A DNA stretch of 64,000 nt from Kalmusia sp. IMI 367209 (taxonomy: Eukaryota; Ascomycota; Dothideomycetes; Pleosporales; Didymosphaeriaceae): the NCBI GenBank assembly GCA_027946365.1, contig JAPEUQ010000009.1:124001-188000 (forward strand). Direction: 5' to 3'. How positions within the stretch are numbered: the first letter of the stretch is position 1; each line of letters begins with the position of its first letter. The translations under genes were made by a program, and so were the position numbers. Shown in pieces: positions 24,926 through 36,103 of the stretch. The notes below the pieces were generated by a model. It was given only the letters and a program-made list of their open reading frames with translations, searched no databases and had not been told where the DNA came from.

Positions 24926-26725
24926 GGTATGTGCTGGGTTGGTTTCGGTCAGGCTTGGAGCACAGTACCCGTCGACTGGGTGAGACAGGGCGGGCCACGG
25001 CGCGACAAGGCTCAACCTGATATACTGTGGCACACGCTTCGATCGAGTGATGCATCTGAACGCTGGCCGCAAATCAACGACCGTGCGGCCAGTCAGCGTC
25101 GCGCAGCCGACAGCGGGGATCGAGATTGGCTTCAGTCCGGTGGCGATGCGACTAGAGCGACTCCACCGTGTCAGAGCATCAGTCGATGTCTCGACTGCGC
25201 TAATCACAAGTGAGGACAGGGCTGAGCCGACATCCCATCACCGAGCCTGATGAACATCGACATCTTGTGAAGTACATCGTCTCTACGTCCAGACGGCTCT
25301 TCCGCATGCTGTGTTTCACATCGGTCGCTGCCGCGGAGTGCGGTTTGCCCTTCCCGTGTGGTGTGATGTTGTCCAAGCAACGGGGACGTTCCTCAGTGAA
25401 AGCCTCCAGCATCCAAGCCCCTGCTGCTTGCGCAACCTGACTGCGGCACTGCGGGACGCGCTGCAGGGACGCGCCTCAGATAAAGGATTGCCTTGCCTGC
25501 GAGCACTTCACCTCTTCCGAGTCTCTGGTGTCGTCGCCTCTCCAACGATCTCACCCACCATGGGCAGCAACCGACAGCCGACATTGTTTAGGTGTCGACT
25601 CCTCGTAGTCCATGTAGAAGTGGGCCAGGAAGCTGGTTTCGTCTCGGAAACACAGCCTACTGCCAACGCTCAGCTGCGTCTCGGCGGGTCGTGCCGTGGG
25701 AGGAGTCTAGACCAACAAACCGGACCCATATGAGCGTTTCAAAACGGTTGTACAGCGCAAACAAATGCTTCGCGGGAACCAACAAGCGAGCACTGGTGTA
25801 CTCGTGTCCTACCACGGTAGACAAAGGTCTAGGTCCTTTGAGACCCTCGGCCAGCTTCCGCCTGGTCCTTCGTCCTCCTCCCAGCGGTTCGTCTGACCTG
25901 CTGTCTCATCAATCCGTCCTCACGTAGCTGGAGAAGACGGTCTGTTTGTGAGTCTCGGCTTAGGCCCTTTAATCGTTCATCGCTTGTACGTCTGCCATAC
26001 GGTAGCAGCAGCAATGGAACGAGGTCAGTTGTGGTTTTTTTTAATCTCTTTATCAACAAGATGTCAACCTGGGATGACCAAGTCGCCGTCCCTTCAGCCT
26101 CATAAGCTCACCAGCATCTGCCTCTCATCTTCTACTTGAGTGTTCTCGGGCAACACCCACCCATCACACGTGATACGTGATACACACATCCCAAGCCGGA
26201 TGGGACGGAGGGGATGGCTCGGTGCGGGGAACGGCTGCATCAGGCTAGTTGGGTACATTGTTGAAGCAGTTTCGTCATCTGGCCACCGATCAGCCGACGC
26301 CGACGGAGGTCATGCGAAGCTGAGCTCGTCTGTGCAAAGAGAGGCCCCGAGGCCGTATAAGAGCGCGTACCTGCTCGTGTCTGCGTGTGCCCGGCTCGTA
26401 GTCCTGGGAATTCGAACTCCATGCCGCTGAAATGGGTGCGCGTGTGGCGGCTTCAGCCCGTTGCTGTATCGCAATGCAAGGCTGACCTAAAGAGGGTCGG
26501 ATCGTGTCCTGTCGTAGCCGTGCCAGGTTTGCTTTCAGTTTTCAGTTCTTGCGCTGCCGCTTCATAAGCCAGCAAGCCGCCTTACCCACGAGTATCCCTA
26601 TCGCCGCCCCGTCGCAATCTGACGACACACGTTCGATCCACACCGGCGACCCCGCTATCCGCGATCGCTACGGAATCTGCCCCTCCACCGCACTTCGCCT
26701 CACAACCCCAATCCCGCGCCCACAA
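24926..26725. other. Intergenic, divergent promoters
   Basis: 1.8 kb between the minus-strand Cys-rich gene and the plus-strand 6PGL gene, holding both promoters. ORFs here overlap, have no motif and mostly lack ATG starts. I see no gene. Confidence 0.5.
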
Positions 26726-27514
26726 ATGGGAAAGCCACCGAATCTATACGCCTTCCAAGGCGTCGACGACCTCGCCCAGAGTCTCCGCGCATACGTCCTC
26801 GAGGCGCAGAACAGCGCACTCAACCGCCACCACGTATTCCGGGTTGCTGTGTCCGGCGGCTCGCTGCCCAAGGTGCTCGGCCAGGCGCTCCTCAAGGAAA
26901 ACAACGGCGAGGGCAAGGTCCAATTTGACAAGTGGGAGATCTTCTACGCTGATGAGCGCGCCGTGCCCCTCGACCACGAGGACAGCAACCACAGGCTGGT
27001 CAAGGCCGAGATACTAGACAAGATACCTTCCGATGCCGCCCAGCCGAAGGTCTTCCCAATCGACGTCAAGTATCTCGACGACGTGCAGGAACTGGCCGAT
27101 CAGTACGAAAAGACCCTCGTCAGTGTCTTCGCGGCAAGGGACAGTGTGAGGCTGCCCATGTTCGACCTGCTGCTGCTTGGGTGCGGCCCGGATGGCCACA
27201 CCTGCAGCCTGTTCCCTGGCTCTCCGCTGCTGCGCGAGACCGAGGCGTGGGTGCTCAAGATTGAGGACTCGCCCAAGCCGCCGCCGAAACGCATTACTCT
27301 CTCTCTGCCCGTGGCAACACATGGGATCAAGATCGCATTTGTCGCCACTGGCGGAGGCAAGAAGGATATCATGAAGCAAATATTCGACAAAGACGAGGGC
27401 CGAGAGCTGCCTTGCGGACTGGTCAACGCCCAAGCGCAGGAAAGAGTTAGCTGGTTTGTGGATTACCCGGCCATTGAGGGAGTATCGTTCCCCGCCCGTC
27501 GAGGCAGCCTATAG
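26726..27514 (+). CDS. 6-phosphogluconolactonase
   Basis: Hydrolyses 6-phosphoglucono-1,5-lactone to 6-phosphogluconate, the second step of the oxidative pentose phosphate pathway, in the cytosol. Single exon, 262 aa, the usual family length. Motifs: FRVAVSGGSLPKVLG near the N-terminus (phosphosugar binding), WEIFYADERAVP, and LLLLGCGPDGHTCSLFPGSP, the conserved GxGxDGHxxSLFPG catalytic region, then PKPPPKRITLSLP. The frame is open upstream to 26504, but no ATG lies there and the start at 26726 (MGKPPNLYAF) matches the family. Intact; equivalent to yeast SOL genes. Confidence 0.95.
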   Translation: MGKPPNLYAFQGVDDLAQSLRAYVLEAQNSALNRHHVFRVAVSGGSLPKVLGQALLKENNGEGKVQFDKWEIFYADERAVPLDHEDSNHRLVKAEILDKIPSDAAQPKVFPIDVKYLDDVQELADQYEKTLVSVFAARDSVRLPMFDLLLLGCGPDGHTCSLFPGSPLLRETEAWVLKIEDSPKPPPKRITLSLPVATHGIKIAFVATGGGKKDIMKQIFDKDEGRELPCGLVNAQAQERVSWFVDYPAIEGVSFPARRGSL

Positions 27515-28012
27515 ACACTGTATGGACATGTCAATGAGAGTGGGCGGCATCATCTTGATGGCAGGCTTAGAATGGGTGGCAAGGTTCTGTCCACAATTGT
27601 CGCTGGGGTCATGCGTGTCGTAGAGCTCCCGCTTTGTACTATCTACTAAAGACATTCGCTCTGACAGCTTTGTCTTCAGGTAAGCACGTGGTTCCCTGCG
27701 TGCCTACTGAACGAGAAATAGAATTTATTTTCCCATGTGCATCAGGCTCACTTGTCCCTCGATTTCATGTTCTTCATGGCGAAAATGCTGAGTCAGCACT
27801 GATAAGATAGCATTGCCGAGGAAACACCGCTCAGCTCCGTGTTTGTTTAGTTTGACCCTCAAGCAGTTCGGCTGATCACAGTCACGAATTGCAATGCCGA
27901 TACCGTCCCTCAGCTCTGCAGCAAAGCCCCGAAGCCAGCTTAGCAGGGCCTATAGCACATCCTCTCGGTCAGAAGTACTGCTGCATCTGCATAATTCTCC
28001 TTTTCCCCTTCC

Positions 28013-29659
28013 ATGCTCATACAGCCCCAGGATCCCAGAGAGCCGACTCCCGACGAGCACAGCGGCAACCCCACCACATCGAGGCGGCTACACAAACGCT
28101 CCGACTCACAGAATCCGCCCCTGCTCGAGACAGGCGGCGATGTATCAAAACGGCGAAGTTTCCTCCCGCAGCGGGGTCTGCCAAAGTCATTCACAAAGCC
28201 CGGCGCTGTAGGTGAAGCGCACGTGTTACACACAAGACCGGATATTCCAAACCCAGAGAAAACTTCGAATGGCGTTGCGTCAGAGCGAGCGGGCACAGGG
28301 GATTCGAAGCCGGGACGGCTCAGACCACGATCGCTATACCAGACTCGTGCTTCCCAGCAAGATCAAAGTGCGGCAGTCACAGATGGGTTCGCGTGTTCAT
28401 CGCGTCTTGCTGGCGCAAACAGCAAGCCGCCTGCATCAGCAGGGCTGAGCCGATCGCAATCGCTAAGGCGACCCGTTGTCGCCGCGCAACCTGCAACCGC
28501 CGTGAGCACCCGCACTCACGCACGCACACAGTCAACGCACGCATCAATCGGCGCCCGTAAAGATACCACGGAAGGCGATAAATCCGCATCCCGCGCGGAA
28601 AGACCGAAGTCCTTACTTGTAGCAACCGGCCATACCAAACCTTCTACAAATGTCTCTGCGGAAGCTGCCCATGGTATCGTCCGAACATCTGCTCGACTGG
28701 ATGCTATGAAACGCTCCGCTAGCACTAGATCCAAGCCTGGTATATCGCAGAGTCGTGTCCCGAGCAGCACTCTAGTCGGGGCAGAAGAGCACCCTCAAGC
28801 CGACGAAGCACGTGCGGTTCTCAGAAACGAACCTAGGAAGCTCGCTCGTCCTGCGTTCTCTACTTTGCAGCAACATTTCACTCCGAAAAAGACCGGTAAA
28901 GCACATATCTCAACGTTTCTCCATGCTACTGCAGAGCCTGCAAACCAATTTCTTGCACCAGATGTAATCTCGCTTCAGAACGAGCTTCTGCAACTATGTA
29001 TACTGCACGAATCGTCTACGTCAATACAAACCCGGTGGGAGCTAAGCGCCCAGCAGACCCTGAAAACAATTCGATGAGGTAGCAAGTCTGTATCTGATCA
29101 TGCAGGAACATGAACGTTTTGGTCAGGAACAGAAGAATATCCTAGCCCTGCGTGAATGGAACGGATCCAATTCCCTTTCCGGCCTCGTGGAGCACATACA
29201 GGCACTTTCGGACCCTCTGCACGAGCTACCGTCACTGCTCGATTTTGGTGGTCGCTTCATCCCTCTCGTGGATTCGTTCAGCAAGTGGTTCTCGTGGGTG
29301 GATGAAGTCTGGTCCGAACGCAATGGATCTGGGGGACGAGGAAGCGCGATGCGCTCTATTGAAGGCCTGGGAGACGCCTGGAGGGGGGAGAACATGCGGC
29401 AATGGCTCGTAAACTGACGGCCTTCTTGCGACAGCTAAACAGTTTGCCTCCAACAGTACAAGGATCGAGTGTTGCAGATATTGTATCAAGGTGCCAATCT
29501 TTGGTCGGCGGACTGTTGGACGAGCTGCAGCTCATGCAGGCAATGGAAGCTGAAATTGTAGCCAAAGAACAGCGATGGGTGGAAGAACGGCTGCGGTATA
29601 TTGCTCGAGACACTGAGAAGCATGTAGAGATAGGCGACGAGGCATGGCGCATGTACTAG
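28013..29659 (+). pseudogene. Conserved fungal protein of unknown function, two offsetting frameshifts
   Basis: The N-terminal 300 residues are basic, Ser/Arg/Thr-rich and low complexity. A more ordered C-terminal half starts near ARPAFSTLQQHFTPKK and continues with LQNELLQLCILH, a pattern I associate with an uncharacterised Pezizomycotina family sometimes annotated as agglutinin-like; the name carries no proven function. The reading frame must slip at the A run 29063-29066 (one base too many), reads FDEVASLYLIMQEHE in the second frame to about 29383, then slips back at the G run 29383-29388 (one base too few). It ends with MARKLTAFLRQLNSLPP and TAG at 29659. The two indels cancel, and the total length is 549 codons. 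No GT-AG intron fits the second slip, and an intron at the first would delete conserved-looking sequence. Pseudogene or homopolymer sequencing errors. Confidence 0.6.
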
Positions 29660-30949
29660 AGGACTGGTTCTCGGACTGGTTATTGTGAATGCTAGAGGAC
29701 TCTCTGAGCGTTCGATGTGCAGCTTGCCGATTTCCAACCACTCGGCCGAGAAGACCAGTTGCGGTAAGGATGTTTCGCTGCCGAAGGGAGCGGAAGTGTC
29801 TATAGATAGCCAAGTTCTGGTAGGAGATATGGAGCACACGTCCCCCAGTGGCGGCGAACTACTACTGCTCGAGGCAATTTCCACTCAGACTGCACCATGC
29901 CAAGATTGAACTATTCTTCCACAGCCGCTATAGTTCTATCACGGCCGGCGATGTCTTTCGACGCCCTCGATATCCAAGTGTTTCGATGTTCTCATCCATC
30001 TTCCCAATTACGTCAATCATCTCACGTGCTGCACAGACCTAAGCTCAGCGGACACCGGATTGGAGTCCGCCCTACACAACAAGCGTACCTTCGGGTACGT
30101 TGCCGACTCTCGCAACATACTGCTGTTTGTCGTTGTAGGCACTTCGGCATGGCTGCAAGTCCAGCGGCGACATGGCTCTGACATCAGACCAGTCTTTCGC
30201 GCCTTCCCTCCACAGGGACGCAAGATTACTAACACACGCTAGGCCAGGTATGTCCTAGATATATCTGACAAAGCTTCGTCCACTACCTCCGTCAGCAGAG
30301 GCTCCTATTAACGACAAATCTTGGTGTGGTTCGTACGTTGCCGTTGTGCGTCGGTACCACTCTGCATCTATCTCCTTGCGAAGCAAGCAGCGCTCTCTGC
30401 CCGGTCCTGTGTTCGGGTGCAACATCAGCGACTGACCCCTGCAAGACTGCCGCGACTTTGCCGCCCTGCATTGAGAGCTTTCGTCTACACAGTAGTCCGC
30501 CACATTGTCGACATCTCCGGTCTGGGAATTACTTGCGACTATCACCGTAGTGGCACTCTTTCACACGCACCGGACGACGGAGCTTTCATATATCGGAGCA
30601 CGCACTGCAGCTGCCCGACATATCCAACACATCCGTCACACGTAATAGTTCTTTTGTCAGATTAATCAATTGGAAATGTCCTTGACTGGGTGCGTACTCT
30701 CACCCCCGCCTCGCATCTGCGCCTAACACTTGCAGGCTGAAATAAGCATCGCTGCCAAGCTCCAGCAGGACGTATCACCCTCCACACCACTCACGGCCGC
30801 CTTACTAATCCTCTAGCATTGCAGTGCTCAGTACGCTCAGACATGGTAATCTGAGAAGACAAATCTGGCCACCTGATCCGGACTACGCCTCGTCAAACGA
30901 ATGGCGCACCAGAAACGCTGCCTCTACGTTCGCAGGGCCACTCCAACTC
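29660..30949. other. Intergenic, nothing recognised
   Basis: 1.3 kb containing the promoter of the coiled-coil gene. Intron-like signals just before 30824 (a CATTGCAG acceptor) suggest a spliced leader or a short upstream coding exon, but no in-frame ATG exon could be built. Confidence 0.45.
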
Positions 30950-33189
30950 ATGGACTCTGGGAGAGGAAGGAAGAGGCCATGGGAACCGGAGAGCCCCATA
31001 GACTCACAGAACAAGCGCCGGAATTCCCCCGCCTTTGCTACGTACGAGCGACCCCCGCTCCCGCAACATGCCGGCCACTATTCTCATGACAGCGAAACCC
31101 TGAGCCAGCGGAGGCTACCTCCGCTGTATACTCCAGTCTGCAGTACATCGGCGGGACCGCTCACAACGGGTTCAATACATTTCTCTCTTCCGGCGCACCA
31201 GGCTTCCGACTTTAGGCCTAGGTCTCAGTCCCTCTTCGACCCGCCTCAGCAGCTTGTTGCAGGGCAATGGCACAGGAGCGCTCGAGGTAAATCAAATTTC
31301 CACTTGCACATGTACTTGTCTGTTTTTAGCGCGCTGACCGCTGTCGCCATGTGCGGTGGCAGCTAGCGCGCGCTGTCGGTTGCCCATTCAAAGCAGGAAG
31401 CCTGTGCATCACATAATCCGACATCGTATTCATAGCTCGGAGCTGATTACAGAATGCACAGAAACCAGTCCCCGGGCGCTTGAACGGCATCCATCTCCCC
31501 AACCTATTGATAGCGGCACGTACCGGTCTCAGTCCGGCATTGATCAGGCGCCTCGTACGGCAGGCGAAGTGACCTGTTGTTCATCCGGCTGCGAAGGCCA
31601 AGAATGTGTCCACGCTCGGACCTTATTGCACAAACTTGCCGCTGAGCTGGTATTGCTCGACTGTAGAGTAGGATCGCTATTGCAGAAAGACCATCACCCA
31701 TTGCCAGAAGTCAGTTCGCCTCCCATATCTCGTCAGACCCCGGCGCGTCTTGCCACAGCTTTTATAAAACGCATGTCATCGCTAACACTAATTCTACAGT
31801 CACCAAACCCTGAGGAACTCTCCATAAGGGAGATTCTTCAGTGGGCGCTTGACACAGTGTCATGGTCTAATCTGAATCTAAGGGAACATATTGGCCACTC
31901 TGTTCTGCGCAGTCCTGATCATAACACATCTCAGCCTGATACATCGTCAACCATGAGGAGAGGGTATAACTACTCAGAGCCACGCGACGAACAGTCTCCA
32001 CCGGCCAGACCTTATGTTCAATCCTTCCATAGTCTCACCAGCTTCACCAATCCTGCTGGAGCACAGGATCCCAGCCGAAGCAATCCGTATGGTAACGAAT
32101 TACCACCCACGACAAACTCTCCTCATCATACAGCATCCTCTTCTGGCTCTATGTTCATGGCGCCGCACTCGCCAATGCAAGCGCCGCAGCCTACGCGATC
32201 AGCCATGCTACCATCTCCATCATCGATGCAGTTTACCAGCGTTTCGACCCTGCCACCCATCTCACCCCCAGCGACAGCAGTTCCACAAACGTCGGCACAT
32301 TCCGCACTCTTGCAAGATTTGCAGCATCAAATCAGCGTCAAGACAATAGCCTTCCAAACCCTTCAACGTGAATACGACAGCTTGCTTCAGAAACTTGAGA
32401 GACAACGCACTAAATGTGCCACATTGGAAAAGAAGTTTGAAGTTAGTGACGTGGAGATCAACAGTCTCACGGATGAGAAAGAGAAATTGCAAGCGCAAGT
32501 GGCAGCGTTGGAGTACCAGGTTGAAGAGCTACAAGAAAGTAGGGATGAAAGTCGGCGACAATTAGTCGCCAATGGAGCACAGTATATGCGCATTATGGAG
32601 ATGGCAAATCGATTACAAGCACAGAGCGCGGAGGACAAAAAGCGATGGGATGCAGAAAAGGTCGAGTTACAGCAGCGGATCAAAGTTCTAGAGGAGGCCA
32701 TGGTTACGGGCACTGATTCCGAGCATCCTAATCATAGTCCCCCTCCATCTGTTATCCTCGCCCAGAGCCCGGCACTCGCGACCTCATCATCGGCCGAAAC
32801 GATCAATGTACTTCGAGCCGAAATCGGCCGACTCCGTATACGGACTCAGACCTTAGAAGCAGCATTACAAACGACAAAGGGAGAGAGCCAATCTATCCAA
32901 GAAGCTGCGAAGAAGCTCATGGAATCTTGTGGTAAGATCGAACAGGCCACACAAAGAGCTATAGTATGAATGTCTTGAAAATCATCTCAAAGAGCGGTTC
33001 CAAACCAGAAACCAGGAGAATGGCAGTATGCTTAAAGCCTTCCTAGAAATGGCACAGCAATTACAATGCAGTCTCGTCGGTGTTGTCCTCGAACAGCTGA
33101 CTGTAATTATCAACAAATTGTCAACAATTGTTGCCACTGCTGAAGAGCATCATCACGTTACGGAGGCACGCACAGACGCTTGGTCGTAG
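30950..33189 (+). CDS. Coiled-coil protein, fungal, function unknown
   Basis: Exons 30950-31286, 31363-32963 and 33016-33189 give 703 aa. The first intron has a GTAAAT donor and GCAG acceptor. The second, 52 nt (GTATGA...CAG), is needed because the frame otherwise stops at 32967; without it, the downstream frame (MLKAFLEMAQQLQCSLV) could be reached only by a one-base frameshift. The start MDSGRGRKRPWEPESP is the first good ATG; the frame is open upstream, so an earlier exon is possible. Order: basic N-terminus (RKRPWE, NKRRNS), a Cys-containing helix (CEGQECVHARTLLHKLAAELV), a long Pro/Ser-rich disordered stretch, then a heptad-like coiled coil from about residue 430 (LLQKLERQRTKCATLEKKF) to the end. 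A nuclear or cytoskeletal scaffold is possible, but nothing proves it. Confidence 0.65.
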
Positions 33190-36103
33190 CTTCAAGGCCA
33201 CCTCAGTTGCATCACATAAGCCTTACCAAACTTTCAAAGCTTTCCGAAAATTTCATAATCTTCACTCGCAGTGATCTTGTCTATGCTGGTCAATCTATCG
33301 TGAAGATGTCGCTGTCTGGAGTGCCATGCTTCTATCGGACGTTCACGACATCAGCCACCGGGCCCAGGTTTCTTCTGCAACCCTCATGCAGACACGCCTA
33401 GTCAAGCTTCTTGATGTCTTTAGGCACTGTACTTTGATACTAATTATTGATCGAACACGGAGGCGGCGCAAGAGCACGAACCACTGATTTATGCCACTGC
33501 CTGCTCGTGTAGCACCCAGACGTCGATAGCCTTGATCGAATCATGGCAAACTATCGGAGCTTGTCGCCAAAAGATCGCTTTCACCGATCAAATCACGCGG
33601 CCCATGTAACCCAAAAACGCCATGGCGACTAAAATCCTACCTTAATGCATATTTACCTTTCTTTTGTTTCATAAGCGTTCAATGGATTTAGAGAACCGAC
33701 ATTGTATTGTTGACTACATGCCTTTTCCGGCGTGCACATCTCTCGCTGCATGACCATCGGAACCTCAAATCGTTCCTCACAACCTTGCATGTATTACTAT
33801 TATTTCTTTTACTTGTCCGAACATGCCAAGTTGTTTGAGTAAAGGTGGACCATGCGTGATCAGTAAGCCAGGAGCTATCTCTCGGCAATCAACCCCGTAT
33901 CGCATTGTTAGGGATGCTGATCGGACATTTCGTCTCGTATATTCATATACATACATAGCATCAACATATGCAACCGATTCAACGTGTGCACTTGCACAGG
34001 GGCCAACTTGGGTACCCCGCTCCTCCTTCAGCTCTAACAGGTCGCTTGTTTAGGCGCCCTGGGGCATCAGTAAGCTGTCCTAAGGTTGGGATGCCTGTCT
34101 TCCTCGGGGGAGACGACGGGTCGATAAATTCTGCAATGCAGGATCCATATAGCGTAGGGAGGTGGGTGAGATGAGTATGTACGCCCTGCATTCGGGGCGC
34201 TTAAGCCAGCGCAGGTTGTTCGGGATTGTTCTTGGGATTGTACTCTTTCCCAAACAGTCACTAAGCAGAGATGCCTGAAAAAGGCTGCTAGCTTTGTGTA
34301 GGCCATTAACCGATGCAAATATGTTTCACTAGTTGTAACCATCGTGCGATGAAAGGCGGCGATCGAGATTCACGACGCAGATAGGTCTTCTGCCGCGCGG
34401 TTTGCTTCAGCTCCCCATGGGGAGAGTAGTCGGGTATAGACCGCTCTCGCCCGTTCTGGTACAGGCAGTTCCTTTCGCTACGAGTACGTTCATTTTACGT
34501 ACAAGCTCCCCCTAGCGCGATCACCACGTCCCGCATGTGTCTTTCTCATCTTTTGATGATGTCTTGGGTCATCGTGGATTCCCAACAGAAGTCTAATCGT
34601 GCTCACCGACGTACGCTGCAACAGAAAAGAAGTCTAGTCACTCGATAGGGTCCTTCCGAGCCGCCACGCGCGAAATCTCCGTCCCGTCAGCAAGAGCGCT
34701 GCAACATCAGCTTGGTAGAGTGTCAGCTCGTCGCGACCTCTACGATCGACCGACTTTCTTTCCCGGCAAGACATACGCCCAATACCCTCCACATAGGGGA
34801 TCTGCTCGCAGAAAGCCTTTCGAAAACGACAAGCCTGGCGCCAGGTCTCTTCATCGATCGTCGGATTTATCGATCTATCTCGCAAGCAGAATTCGAGGAA
34901 CAATGCATCCTGCTACTTGCTCAACTACTCACCGTTTGGATGTGTGATGGAGCACCGATTTCACCTGTGGCTCTCAAAAGAACCCCCCGAGCGGCCTTCA
35001 CATGTGCTTGGAGATGTGGACATGATTCGAATAGACATGAATAATCGGGACTGGGCCTGAGTGACATTTCACAACAACCTTGACACTAGGGCTTGAGTGA
35101 ACGCCGTTCTCCTGCTCGGAGATGGCGGCTACATGCATTTGCACTCGTCGATGACTAGAGATGATGACTCGAGGTAGTGTGTGACTGCCCACAAGACATG
35201 CAGAGACCAGTTCGCCTGCGGTCATAGATGCAAGCGTAGGATGAGGAAATATAACGGAACGTACGTCAATTCGCGCCCTTGTTCGGGTTTTGCAGCAAGA
35301 ACTAGAGTGACTAATTTGTTTTTGACCAACGCGACAGTGCCTCCGACTCTTCACCATCGACCGTCCACGAACTTCGCATCGCGTCACTATTTTCAGAACA
35401 CTCCACATCAGTCTACATCACATGGGTATACACATCTGCACCGCTTAAATGCGGAAGCGAGAAGAGTATGAGCTCGGCCTTAAGAGAGTGAGGCGATATG
35501 TATCACACACGCACAAGCACTACTGCTCTCTTCTAGAGCCTCTTTGTGAACATGCTCATTGCTTCTTGCATAGCGTATTGAGCCACAAGCCCAGAGACTC
35601 GTTGAGCACCGTGTTACCTCGGCGCACGAGATGCTCACAATGAACACTTTGGCGCTCGATTATGGACGACGTAGACGGGAGCGACAGGTTCAATAGATAC
35701 ACATACGCGTAGTAGGAATGGATATACTCGAGGATATATATGATTATTATATCTTACCAAGGCGCGGCATCCCAATGTAGAAGGCTCAGTAAAAGGAGTA
35801 TAGTCTTGGATGAGAGATCTACATCATGGGGCACCTCAGCCGATAATAGCTTCCTAGACTTCTGTCCTAGAATTGATGAGCGGAAGTCTATCAGGGCACG
35901 TGGACGGATAATGTAGGGTCGTCATAGGCAGAGTTGTCTCTTTTAAGCACAATACTACGCTCTTCCAAAAAGCTGGATGAGCCGGCTTCATCACTGTTCA
36001 TACACCACAGCCTACAGAGGACGAAACACCACGAGAAACGTGAATCCATATTCATGAATCGAGACCAAAAAACCTCATGACCATCTCCACAACCAACCCA
36101 TTA
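33190..36103. other. Intergenic, nothing recognised
   Basis: 2.9 kb between two convergent genes (plus-strand coiled-coil gene, minus-strand SMC1). Only short ORFs without motifs, no repeats of note. It is unusually long for a convergent spacer, so an unrecognised or decayed gene may sit here. Confidence 0.45.

Noticed and set aside
24926..25207. Longer N-terminus for the minus-strand Cys-rich protein
   Set aside because: The extra 94 codons differ in composition, and the ATG at 24925 has a good context.
26504..26725. N-terminal extension of 6-phosphogluconolactonase that could be a targeting peptide
   Set aside because: The extension has no ATG; the first ATG at 26726 matches the family start and length.
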